Below are positions 32,001 through 42,929 of a stretch of 64,000 nucleotides of DNA, piece after piece. The position numbers were made by a program, and so were the translations under genes. The notes under the pieces were generated by a model. That model had not been told where the DNA came from. It ran no database searches and saw only the letters and a program-made list of their open reading frames with translations. Origin of the DNA: Nemertoderma westbladi (taxonomy: Eukaryota > Xenacoelomorpha > Nemertodermatida > Nemertodermatidae); NCBI GenBank assembly GCA_032718475.1, contig JAUCBJ010007616.1:58364-122363 (forward strand), in the 5' to 3' direction. Each line of letters starts with the position of its first letter. Positions within the stretch are counted from its first letter, which is position 1.

Positions 32001-34769
32001 CTTTAAATATAAAGTAGAAACGCACTTTTAAGAACAAGCCATAAATACTCACCAAAAATAATAGTATTCTCAATAATTTTCTGTGATGCAATACTTAATA
32101 TGTAATTTAGATTAAAATAATTTGTACAAATGATAAACTTTTATTTTAAAGCTTTAATTAATGGTAACTATATTAAATATCATTTAGTTATACTCACAGA
32201 TTCACATAAAAAAATAGCATAATTTAATTAATTAAAAAAATATATATATTCTAAAATATTAATTATAGTCTATCGTGCTGTTGGGGGATGCGGGAGGGGG
32301 ATACAGCACTTCAAATAGGTCGTCAGAGAGGGCGGGGGGGTCCATGATACCCAGGATGGAGGCTGTGTTGCCGAGCAGAATGGTGATGAGTAGGAGCATG
32401 GCAACTGAGTGACTACGCTGAGGCAACCTCCAATCTCCTTTAGGAATGCAGTCATCTCAGGGCCAGGTCTACGGAAGGTCTCAAAGGACACCAGGTAGAA
32501 GAGGTGACCAGTTCCACATTCTTTATGATCTTTAACTTCTCTGTCTCCACAACTCCGTGCGGCCTGCCATTGCACTCTGGACGAGGTGACTGCACATCCC
32601 GATGAGCATGAGACGACGGCACATCCCGAGTCATTTTCAGCCCACTGAGTCGAGGGTGACTCATCACCCTTCTCATCACCTCTACATAACCCCAGTTCCT
32701 CCAATACAGTGGGAACTGCACAGGTTGCCACTGCCACTGCCTACCGTATAACGTCATTCACCATAGAGTGGCGTTCCTCACACAAGACAGACTCAGGAGT
32801 AAAGCTTGTCAGACATCGGATCCACACCAGGAGCAGAGGTGAGTTTCAGTTACTCTGCAACTGAGGCATGTGGCTGTGATTGAAACCCAGAACTGGGAAT
32901 CTGTGTGAGTTTCAGTCCCAATGAGGTGACTGGGATGGCGTCCACACAGCAACCGGAGATTGGGTCAACGACCGCATTGAGACCACATATACCCAGATGC
33001 ATTGTAGTGGCTGAACGCAGAGCCACATGTTTTGCCTGGTACATTGGCTCCATCCATTCCCTCTGGTTGACGGTATATATTGGTTGTGTTGCGTCGGGAA
33101 GGGTGGCCTTATATGCACACTGCACATGCATACATTACTGGCGCAGACCACGGTGCCAGTGTCAGCTCAGAACCAGGTCCCCCGGATATTAGGTAAAATA
33201 TTAAAATACAGTATGTTAATAAGTTCCTCCAGAATAATATCCCTTAAAATAATATTTTATTTCATATTATCACAAAATCTCTATGGTACTAGGATATTCT
33301 GTATAATGTGCAGCAAGGGAAGGCTTTATACATTTTATCTGTGTGATGACAATAAATCTAGATACGGAATATAATAACTATTTACATCATTATGTGAAAA
33401 AGTATCACTTTCAGCATTATCACCTGAGTGTATATAATAATAATACTAATAATAATTTATAGACCGCCTTTACAATATTACAGAAGATCTAGGAGCTTAA
33501 AAAATTTAAGACATCACGGAGCACAACTATTGAACATAGAGACAATTGAACATGAATAAAATAACTTAAAAATACATTATAATTATAAAATATAAATATT
33601 AAAATTATCAAGCACACAAAATGGATTAGGAATTACAAATAAAAGTTAATTTTTATAAGAACTTAATTCCAAATAAAATGTTACAATACAAACACAAATG
33701 CCAACCCTAACAATAACCAAACAATAAATAACCTAACCTAAACTATCAAATTAAAAATGTTAAATAATTGGCTCCTATTAACATTAATATTGAACAGTTT
33801 TTTAAACAATAACCAATAATAAATCACGAAAAACAGCATTATGTTGTATGAATATTTTATATTGGGATTAATATTTTTGTTTAATTAAGTGAGTAATTAA
33901 GATTATATATCAAATCAGATTCAAAATCACACTTTTATGGAAAATTTTTTAAAGAAGTTTTATAAAATCCGTTGATAATGTTATAATTTTTAATGATGTT
34001 AATAATGTTTGAAAATAGCTTTTATATACTCTGTCGTAACTGACACTCTGTGAGACAGACCCCAATGAGTTTAAATTAAGAGAACAAATAAAATAGTACA
34101 GATAATAGCTTAAATAAAATGGCAAACAAAATTACAACAATATTGGAAAGAAATTAATTAGCTACGCTTGTGCAGGATGAAGAGTCTATCTATATATGGA
34201 ATATGAGGTAAATTTCAAGTTATCAATGTTATGACTTAAATCTTTGCTGAGCTCTACCATAAATGTTCGAAAAACCTTAAATTAATAACAGATACAATTC
34301 ATTAGTGTTAATACCTGTAATTTCATTTTTTAAATTCCAACAACGTGAATAATTGACAAATTCGTTACAACTATTTTGTTCTAAAATATTCAGTATCAAC
34401 CAAGAATACACAAAACTTATGTAAATAATACTACAGAAAACTGTTGCAGAAACTGTTGATTCGAAAACCGTGCATAGCTTTCAGAATCGTGAAATCTATG
34501 TTTTTAAAAAATAAATCAGACGTATTCATTATGATTTACAGATTTAGTAATTCTATAATAAAAACACTATCACCTAAATTAGTAAAATACATCTTCATAA
34601 AAGTAAGTAAGTAAGTAACGGGAAGGTAAATTGAATCTTCGTTATACATGTAATTTAAGGCTCACCGTTAAATAAACAGTGGTGTTTGCTGGTATTTTCC
34701 TCATCACCATAATCGTAAGTAAATTACCAACGGTTCCAATAACTGCTAGAACAGGCAGAATGTACATTC
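28837..34769 (-). CDS. class A peptide-type G-protein-coupled receptor, partial gene (TM1-TM5)
   Basis: Four minus-strand exons join in consistent phase: 34,769-34,666 (TM1, GTVGNLL), 31,451-31,273 (TM2-TM3), 31,130-30,959 (DRF motif, TM4) and 29,028-28,837 (ECL2 Cys, TM5, loop 3). Introns have GT/AG borders and phases fit: 104, 179, 172 and 192 bp, with the third codon boundaries matching. The family hallmarks are GN in TM1, LAVSD in TM2, CK before TM3, DRF in place of DRY, and PLKA...CT after it, a pattern of FMRFamide/TRH-type peptide receptors. The N-terminal exon and the TM6-TM7 exon are not found on this strand in the window. Intron 1 (3.2 kb) holds a GC-rich block. Ligand cannot be inferred. 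Confidence 0.75.
29562..29768. repeat. hairpin: 87-bp inverted repeat, 33-bp loop
   Basis: The arms 29,562-29,648 and 29,682-29,768 are nearly perfectly complementary (a visible difference is GGTGCGG against GGAGCGG). The loop is 33 bp. The 13-mer AATGGTAGAATAT flanks the hairpin at 29,552-29,564 and 29,796-29,808, so it may be an insertion with target duplication. Confidence 0.9.
30099..30136. repeat. perfect 38-bp palindrome
   Basis: CCATGGCCTACTATATTTA followed directly by its reverse complement. It lies inside the 700-bp TIR candidate, directly before a receptor-like plus-strand frame. Confidence 0.95.
30137..30325 (+). pseudogene. possible TM7-tail fragment of a receptor, opposite strand
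   Basis: The frame reads AVPGLATVCNPLCRNAQYKH followed by a basic FRENKQRKWRQ tail and ends at 30,325. CNPL...RNAQYKHF resembles the end of TM7 (NPxxY with about four residues missing) and the start of a class A receptor tail. It is on the plus strand while the GPCR exons are on the minus strand, and the 38-bp palindrome abuts it, so an inversion or a captured gene fragment is conceivable. The match is short and could be chance. Confidence 0.25.
30959..31130 (-). CDS. GPCR exon: DRF motif, TM4
   Basis: 172 bp; it completes the Arg codon split across the intron (GAC AG/G) and continues FIYCTFPLKASIYCTKKKAI, then TM4 (IIIYVVIYGLCIPNSLFF). Acceptor TTTCCAG at 31,131; the donor GGG/GTGTGG at 30,958 is chosen for phase and because the ECL2 Cys is then supplied by the next exon. 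Intron upstream is only 142 bp. Confidence 0.75.
31273..31451 (-). CDS. GPCR exon: TM2-TM3
   Basis: 179 bp encoding ALAVSDTNSLLWD (TM2), the conserved Cys at the top of TM3 (ACKVIG), and GTYILVAVTMD before the split Arg codon. Acceptor TTTTAG; donor CAG/GTTTGT, a GT donor with a weak +3. Confidence 0.75.
31452..32269. other. GPCR intron 1, proximal part
   Basis: AT-rich. A 118-codon plus-strand frame at 31,653-32,006 shows no known motif. The X-box-like sequence CCCTAGCAACAG at about 31,668 may mark another relic of the TATAGTCGAG element family. Confidence 0.4.
32270..33180 (-). pseudogene. GC-rich coding-like block in GPCR intron 1 (unknown)
   Basis: Like 19,080-26,430, this block is clearly GC-richer than its surroundings and has overlapping open frames on the minus strand: 33,131-32,850 (YTVNQREWMEPMYQAKHVAL), 32,757-32,452 and 32,737-32,270. 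Frame changes suggest a decayed coding sequence. It may be another fragment of the same unknown gene, but no overlapping sequence links the two. No motif is recognised. Confidence 0.35.
33436..33500 (-). mobile_element. CR1/L2-type 3' tail fragment
   Basis: The minus strand reads TTGTAAAGGCGGTCTATAAA followed by TTATTATTAG... repeats. This is the same tail style as the LINE at 20,322 (GGCGCGTTATAAATAAATTATT). Only the terminal part is recognisable; it may derive from a SINE sharing that tail. Confidence 0.55.
33501..34665. other. GPCR intron 1, AT-rich distal part
   Basis: Strongly AT-rich with no frame or repeat recognised apart from GTAAGTAAGTAAGTAA at about 34,601. Confidence 0.5.
34666..34769 (-). 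CDS. GPCR exon: TM1
   Basis: 104 bp: acceptor CCAATTCAG, two bases of a split codon, then MYILPVLAVIGTVGNLLTI, RKIPANTTVYLT, donor ACG/GTGAGC. GN with following L is the TM1 signature. The exon ends in phase 0 and joins ALAVSD of the next exon. An upstream exon with the start codon and N-terminus is expected beyond 34,770 but was not found. Confidence 0.75.
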
Positions 34770-35765
34770 CTGAATTGGAAAGTAAATACAACATTTTATA
34801 CAAAGTATTACGGGCTCCAGTCTATGACCCCGTAAGAATCTCATACTGTATATGACTGAGCTACCCTACATAGATGTTTAGTACTGATATGGGACATTTA
34901 AAAAAATTCACCAAACTAAAAACTGAAAGACTTCACCAAATGGTTGCGCTCGTTTTTTAGGGGTCTTAAACATAGCAACAGCTCATATAGTAAATATGAA
35001 GAGTTAAAATTTATGAAAGATTACTATTTTGGATATGAAGAATTTAATGGCATATTTAGTTTTTTGAAAATACCATAGCAACCAAGTGAAAACGACCTTC
35101 AAAGTTAGCAGTATTGACAATGTCTTTAGCAACTGGCTTTAAACGGGCGTAATGCATTTGCAGTGGTCGTAGCGTCATCGGATCAGAGTCTACCACCAAT
35201 ATATCAAGTCTAAGGAACAATATGCACTATTTGCTTTCTTGCTTGCAGTTGCCGTAACTTTGGCTAGAAACGGGCTTTTTGGCTAGAATTAGCCGTAATG
35301 TCATTAAAATCAACCACCACCCCCCCCCCCCCCCCCCCACTATATCGAGTATACGGAAAATATGCAATATGTTTCAGTTTCTAGATGCTTGTCAGAATTG
35401 TTAACAAATTGTTTTTCATATCACTTAGCTGTTTTGACTACATAAAAGAGTGAATTTTGAAAGATAAGAGATGTTTGTTTACATGTTACATATATTTAAG
35501 AGATATTACATAAAAATATAAATGAAATTACATTGTGTTAAGAATTACAATTACGGCAGTAATCAGTGATAACACTGTTAGGCCTTCAATAACAAGAACA
35601 GTGTGCAGGCTAGCCACTAGGGGGCTACATATGTAAACATTAAAAGTACTTCCATTTCTTTGCTTTTATTCCGTTCAAGGTAAAACTTGGTAGATATTTT
35701 CTAGACTGCTTTTATTCCGTTCAAGGTAAAACCTGGTAGATATTTTCTAGACCATCAGTTGTATA
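34770..35765. other. AT-rich spacer with X-box-like sites, C run and a 46-bp duplication
   Basis: CATAGCAAC and CCATAGCAACC motifs lie at about 34,971 and 35,073, as in the transposon family at 51.5-53.9 kb. A run of 17 or so C follows at about 35,322. The unit TGCTTTTATTCCGTTCAAGG...TATTTTCTAGA is duplicated in tandem at 35,661-35,751. No gene is seen. Confidence 0.5.
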
Positions 35766-35816
35766 TTTCAAGGGAGGCTAATCAGTCTGCAGTTCTCAAG
35801 TCTACCGCTAGAGGGT
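35766..35816 (+). repeat. dispersed 50-bp repeat, copy 2
   Basis: Matches 15-64 in the same orientation with a few substitutions. Confidence 0.6.
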
Positions 35817-35965
35817 GAAATGTATAATATATATATATACAAATAAAAGAGCGCATTCGAATTTATAAGGTTCTTTCAAACAATACGTTTTTGACATATA
35901 AGAGAGGTTGATATGTAATGTATGTCACAGGCTTCCTCTAGCGGGATACTGGGGAACTGTTGCAA

Positions 35966-36869
35966 GGTTGCCCATGCCTTTCCCTTACGTATTCGACTTC
36001 CGGATCCATGATCCCAGGTAACGACATTGTCCACATGCTCAAGCATACCATCCTTTGAACTTATGCTCATCCTGTCAGAGACTTGCTGAGGACTTTCAAA
36101 GTTAACTGTCAAAATTTTGGTATATTCTGAGTTAATAAAAAGACCAACACTAGAAGCAGCCTGTTCTATTGAGCTGAGGAGCTGTTGGGCTCATCAGCAA
36201 AGTCTAGATCAGTTAGGTACTTGGGAGGATTTCCTCGACTTCTGGAGCCAGTAGGTGGAGTTCCCATCAGCCCATCATAATTATGATGATCTAAGGGCAT
36301 GCATAGAACATAGTCAACCACAATTATGAACAAGAATGGCCCAAGTGTGTCTGTCTCCCTGGAGGATATCATATATATAGAACAAAACACCATCACAGTA
36401 ATACACCTACTTCATAAGTTGCCCACAACCAAAGGTCAAACTGCACTACTATAGTATGCGTACTATAATAGTTTAAGGTCAAACATGCACAGTAATAACC
36501 ACTAACTACAATACCACTAATGGTGTATAATACATTTAGAGTCTAATGAATATGACAAAAACTTCAAATGGTTCTGTGTCCACGTCAACATTAGACACAA
36601 ATGTTGTCGAACCATCGTATGCTGATCTGATTGCTGCAATAATTTCATCAGAAATCCCATGTAATGAAAGTATGCTGAACATACATGAGCGAGAGACTGA
36701 ATCAAAGGCCTTGAAGAAGGCCCGTCTTTCTTTTTTGATAACTCTTCAATTATCCTTCTAAGTGCCAAAATGGGCTCCATGGTCCCACAACCTTTATGGA
36801 ACCCGTTCTGATTTCCATGGAGCAGTCTAGTCTCTCAATGGGATCCCTGATTGGATTTTATAGAATTCT
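35966..36869 (-). mobile_element. internal fragment of the RTE-like LINE with an insertion
   Basis: Aligns with the RT and post-RT part of the intact LINE (36,780 side: EPILALRRIIEELSKKKD; 36,396 side: DYVLCMPLDHHN and LTDLDFAD; 36,112 side: VNFESPQQVSDRMSI). Deletions have removed parts, including most of the thumb. About 180 bp between 36,370 and 36,551 is foreign and contains ATAGTATGCGTACTAT. Both ends are truncated; no tail. Confidence 0.85.
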
Positions 36870-37560
36870 GTAAGTGAGCTGGTTAGCTCACTAACAGGCC
36901 TGATATTTCTTCTGCCCAATATTAGTAAATAGGTGTAAAAAGCATGGTGGATTGAATCCGCTAACACAACCTGACAAGACATACACTTCACTCAGTAATC
37001 AATCCCCTATGTTCTACCTTTCAGTAGACTGTGTGATCTCAGTTTTAGGTTTTATGCACACAACTTTTCATTTTACTATAAATCTAGCCAGCCGGATTTA
37101 TGATATATCAGAAACAGGTAAGATGCGAAATTCAGTTTCATCGCTCTCATTTTTGTCAGTATTGTTTATCAGCTCAGTTATATGGAGTTCATCTTGGTGC
37201 TGGCCTATATACTATATGCTTAATTTGTTAAATTACATTATTCTTATTATTTTACAAATTGACAATGTCATCGACATATCATGTCTCAAACAATCATAAA
37301 CGCAGTCAGTCAGAATGTCAGAACTTTGTCATGTCAAGTTGTTATTCTGAAATATGCAATCGTTATATCGTAAACAATCATTCCATTTTCATTAACTACT
37401 CATGATTATACCTTGGACTCAATTGTAACAGAAACTGTAACAGCAACTTAATTTTGTTCTGCTTCGAAAACATTTAACATGCCAATCGTTTTTATGGTAA
37501 TAACAATAAATATTTTATGGTATTAGATATCAATATAAAATGAAGCTTACAAATAATCAG
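36870..37560. other. spacer before the satellite
   Basis: A 115-codon hydrophobic plus-strand frame at 36,952-37,299 has no recognised family. Otherwise AT-rich and empty. Confidence 0.45.
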
Positions 37561-40500
37561 ACACAAATAAACCAGGACACAAGGAATCACATGAAAACTT
37601 GTCAGGAGCACACAAATAACCCAGGACACAAGGAATCACATTAAAACTTGTCAGGAGCACACAAATAACCCAGGACACAAGGAATCACATGAAAACTTGT
37701 CAGGAGCACACAAATAACCCAGGACACAAGGAATCACATGAAAACTTGTCAGGAGCACACAAATAACCCAGGACACAAGGAATCACATTAAAACTTGTCA
37801 GGAGCACACAAATAACCCAGGACACAAGGAGCCACATGAAAACTTGTCAGGAGCACACAAATAACCCAGGACACAAGGAACCACATGAAAACTTGTCAGG
37901 AGCACACAAATAAACCAGGACACAAGGAATCACATGAAAACTTGTCAGGAGCACACAAATAACCCAGGACACAAGGAATCACATTAAAACTTGTCAGGAG
38001 CACACAAATAACCCAGGACACAAGGAACCACATGAAAACTTGTCAGGAGCACACAAATAACCCAGGACACAAGGAGCCACATGAAAACTTGTCAGGAGCA
38101 CACAAATAACCCAGGACACAAGGAGCCACATGAAAACTTGTCAGGAGCACACAAATAACCCAGGACACAAGGAACCACATTAAAACTTGTCAGGAGCACA
38201 CAAATAACCCAGGACACAAGGAATCACATTAAAACTTGTCAGGAGCACACAAATAACCCAGGACACAAGGAATCACATGAAAACTTGTCAGGAGCACACA
38301 AATAACCCAGGACACAAGGAATCACATTAAAACTTGTCAGGAGCACACAAATAACCCAGGACACAAGGAATCACATGAAAACTTGTCAGGAGCACACAAA
38401 TAACCCAGGACACAAGGAATCACATTAAAACTTGTCAGGAGCACACAAATAACCCAGGACACAAGGAATCACATGAAAACTTGTCAGGAGCACACAAATA
38501 ACCCAGGACACAAGGAATCACATTAAAACTTGTCAGGAGCACACAAATAACCCAGGACACAAGGAATCACATTAAAACTTGTCAGGAGCACACAAATAAC
38601 CCAGGACACAAGGAATCACATTAAAACTTGTCAGGAGCACACAAATAACCCAGGACACAAGGAATCACATTAAAACTTGTCAGGAGCACACAAATAACCC
38701 AGGACACAAGGAATCACATGAAAACTTGTCAGGAGCACACAAATAACCCAGGACACAAGGAGCCACATGAAAACTTGTCAGGAGCACACAAATAACCCAG
38801 GACACAAGGAACCACATTAAAACTTGTCAGGAGCACACAAATAACCCAGGACACAAGGAATCACATTAAAACTTGTCAGGAGCACACAAATAACCCAGGA
38901 CACAAGGAATCACATGAAAACTTGTCAGGAGCACACAAATAACCCAGGACACAAGGAATCACATGAAAACTTGTCAGGAGCACACAAATAACCCAGGACA
39001 CAAGGAACCACATTAAAACTTGTCAGGAGCACACAAATAACCCAGGACACAAGGAATCACATGAAAACTTGTCAGGAGCACACAAATAACCCAGGACACA
39101 AGGAATCACATGAAAACTTGTCAGGAGCACACAAATAACCCAGGACACAAGGAACCACATTAAAACTTGTCAGGAGCACACAAATAACCCAGGACACAAG
39201 GAATCACATGAAAACTTGTCAGGAGCACACAAATAACCCAGGACACAAGGAATCACATGAAAACTTGTCAGGAGCACACAAATAACCCAGGACACAAGGA
39301 ATCACATTAAAACTTGTCAGGAGCACACAAATAACCCAGGACACAAGGAATCACATTAAAACTTGTCAGGAGCACACAAATAACCCAGGACACAAGGAAT
39401 CACATGAAAACTTGTCAGGAGCACACAAATAACCCAGGACACAAGGAACCACATTAAAACTTGTCAGGAGCACACAAATAACCCAGGACACAAGGAATCA
39501 CATGAAAACTTGTCAGGAGCACACAAATAACCCAGGACACAAGGAACCACATTAAAACTTGTCAGGAGCACACAAATAACCCAGGACACAAGGAACCACA
39601 TTAAAACTTGTCAGGAGCACACAAATAACCCAGGACACAAGGAATCACATGAAAACTTGTCAGGAGCACACAAATAACCCAGGACACAAGGAATCACATG
39701 AAAACTTGTCAGGAGCACACAAATAACCCAGGACACAAGGAACCACATTAAAACTTGTCAGGAGCACACAAATAACCCAGGACACAAGGAATCACATGAA
39801 AACTTGTCAGGAGCACACAAATAACCCAGGACACAAGGAACCACATTAAAACTTGTCAGGAGCTCACAAATAACCCAGGACACAAGGAACCACATTAAAA
39901 CTTGTCAGGAGCACACAAATAACCCAGGACACAAGGAATCACATGAAAACTTGTCAGGAGCACACAAATAACCCAGGACACAAGGAATCACATGAAAACT
40001 TGTCAGGAGCACACAAATAACCCAGGACACAAGGAATCACATGAAAACTTGTCAGGAGCACACAAATAACCCAGGACACAAGGAACCACATTAAAACTTG
40101 TCAGGAGCACACAAATAACCCAGGACACAAGGAATCACATGAAAACTTGTCAGGAGCACACAAATAACCCAGGACACAAGGAATCACATGAAAACTTGTC
40201 AGGAGCACACAAATAACCCAGGACACAAGGAACCACATTAAAACTTGTCAGGAGCACACAAATAACCCAGGACACAAGGAATCACATGAAAACTTGTCAG
40301 GAGCACACAAATAACCCAGGACACAAGGAATCACATGAAAACTTGTCAGGAGCACACAAATAACCCAGGACACAAGGAACCACATTAAAACTTGTCAGGA
40401 GCACACAAATAACCCAGGACACAAGGAACCACATTAAAACTTGTCAGGAGCACACAAATAACCCAGGACACAAGGAATCACATGAAAACTTGTCAGGAGC

Positions 40501-42607
40501 ACACAAATAACCCAGGACACAAGGAATCACATTAAAACTTGTCAGGAGCACACAAATAACCCAGGACACAAGGAGCCACATGAAAACTTGTCAGGAGCAC
40601 ACAAATAACCCAGGACACAAGGAGCCACATGAAAACTTGTCAGGAGCACACAAATAACCCAGGACACAAGGAACCACATTAAAACTTGTCAGGAGCACAC
40701 AAATAACCCAGGACACAAGGAATCACATTAAAACTTGTCAGGAGCACACAAATAACCCAGGACACAAGGAATCACATGAAAACTTGTCAGGAGCACACAA
40801 ATAACCCAGGACACAAGGAATCACATTAAAACTTGTCAGGAGCACACAAATAACCCAGGACACAAGGAATCACATGAAAACTTGTCAGGAGCACACAAAT
40901 AACCCAGGACACAAGGAACCACATGAAAACTTGTCAGGAGCACACAAATAACCCAGGACACAAGGAGCCACATGAAAACTTGTCAGGAGCACACAAATAA
41001 CCCAGGACACAAGGAACCACATGAAAACTTGTCAGGAGCACACAAATAACCCAGGACACAAGGAATCACATTAAAACTTGTCAGGAGCACACAAATAACC
41101 CAGGACACAAGGAATCACATTAAAACTTGTCAGGAGCACACAAATAACCCAGGACACAAGGAGCCACATGAAAACTTGTCAGGAGCACACAAATAACCCA
41201 GGACACAAGGAACCACATGAAAACTTGTCAGGAGCACACAAATAACCCAGGACACAAGGAGCCACATGAAAACTTGTCAGGAGCACACAAATAACCCAGG
41301 ACACAAGGAACCACATGAAAACTTGTCAGGAGCACACAAATAACCCAGGACACAAGGAATCACATGAAAACTTGTCAGGAGCACACAAATAACCCAGGAC
41401 ACAAGGAATCACATTAAAACTTGTCAGGAGCACACAAATAACCCAGGACACAAGGAATCACATTAAAACTTGTCAGGAGCACACAAATAACCCAGGACAC
41501 AAGGAACCACATGAAAACTTGTCAGGAGCACACAAATAACCCAGGACACAAGGAATCACATGAAAACTTGTCAGGAGCACACAAATAACCCAGGACACAA
41601 GGAATCACATGAAAACTTGTCAGGAGCACACAAATAAACCAGGACACAAGGAATCACATTAAAACTTGTCAGGAGCACACAAATAACCCAGGACACAAGG
41701 AACCACATGAAAACTTGTCAGGAGCACACAAATAACCCAGGACACAAGGAGCCACATGAAAACTTGTCAGGAGCACACAAATAACCCAGGACACAAGGAA
41801 CCACATTAAAACTTGTCAGGAGCACACAAATAACCCAGGACACAAGGAATCACATTAAAACTTGTCAGGAGCACGCAAATAACCCAGGACACAAGGAACC
41901 ACATGAAAACTTGTCAGGAGCACACAAATAACCCAGGACACAAGGAACCACATGAAAACTTGTCAGGAGCACACAAATAACCCAGGACACAAGGAATCAC
42001 ATTAAAACTTGTCAGGAGCACACAAATAACCCAGGACACAAGGAATCACATTAAAACTTGTCAGGAGCACACAAATAACCCAGGACACAAGGAATCACAT
42101 TAAAACTTGTCAGGAGCACACAAATAACCCAGGACACAAGGAGCCACATGAAAACTTGTCAGGAGCACACAAATAACCCAGGACACAAGGAGCCACATGA
42201 AAACTTGTCAGGAGCACACAAATAACCCAGGACACAAGGAATCACATTAAAACTTGTCAGGAGCACACAAATAACCCAGGACACAAGGAATCACATTAAA
42301 ACTTGTCAGGAGCACACAAATAACCCAGGACACAAGGAATCACATTAAAACTTGTCAGGAGCACACAAATAACCCAGGACACAAGGAATCACATGAAAAC
42401 TTGTCAGGAGCACACAAATAACCCAGGACACAAGGAGCCACATGAAAACTTGTCAGGAGCACACAAATAACCCAGGACACAAGGAATCACATTAAAACTT
42501 GTCAGGAGCACACAAATAACCCAGGACACAAGGAATCACATTAAAACTTGTCAGGAGCACACAAATAACCCAGGACACAAGGAATCACATTAAAACTTGT
42601 CAGGAGC
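37561..42607 (+). repeat. 49-bp satellite, exactly 103 tandem monomers
   Basis: The unit runs ACACAAATAACCCAGGACAC, AAGGAATCACATGAAAAC, TTGTCAGGAGC. The array spans 5,047 bp = 103 x 49 with no indel. Variation is almost confined to three places: GGA(AT/AC/GC)CACAT, CAT(G/T)AAAA, and AATAACCC against AATAAACC (units 1, 8, 84 only). Isolated changes give GAGCTCAC (about 39,862) and GCACGCAA (about 41,873). The unit length is not a multiple of three and all frames hit stops, so it is not coding. The pattern of variants is zoned (see findings). Confidence 0.98.
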
Positions 42608-42929
42608 ATCATCCATTGGTGCACACTGCCATTGTAGGGAGGTAACAAACAGTCGAAACATTTCATAAAGGATAGCAATGAATATTCTCCCTTTGTGTAA
42701 ATAGCTTTTTACACTAAGTCTTATCATAGAGCACTGAGGCGTATGGTTTCCTCTGTGAGAGCTGATTTGGAAAAAAGCCACCCCCCCCCTCACTATGGAC
42801 GGGCTGATAGGCTTCATGTGTTACCCACTTATGGGAGAGAATGGCCCGCAATTATTTACATCCATTTCCTGTTAACCTTTCTGGCCAAAGAAGGGGAGGG
42901 TGGTGATGCTGGAGGTGTGAGCTAGTCTG
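42608..42929. other. satellite right flank
   Basis: Unique-looking sequence after the satellite; a C-rich run ACCCCCCCCCTC at 42,781. No gene is recognised. Confidence 0.5.

Noticed and set aside
31653-32006. Plus-strand 117-codon frame in GPCR intron 1
   Set aside because: No motif, no splice support; likely chance or transposon-derived.
37561-42607. CRISPR-like appearance of the 49-bp array
   Set aside because: There are no unique spacers; monomers are contiguous and almost identical, and the sequence is animal DNA. It is a satellite.
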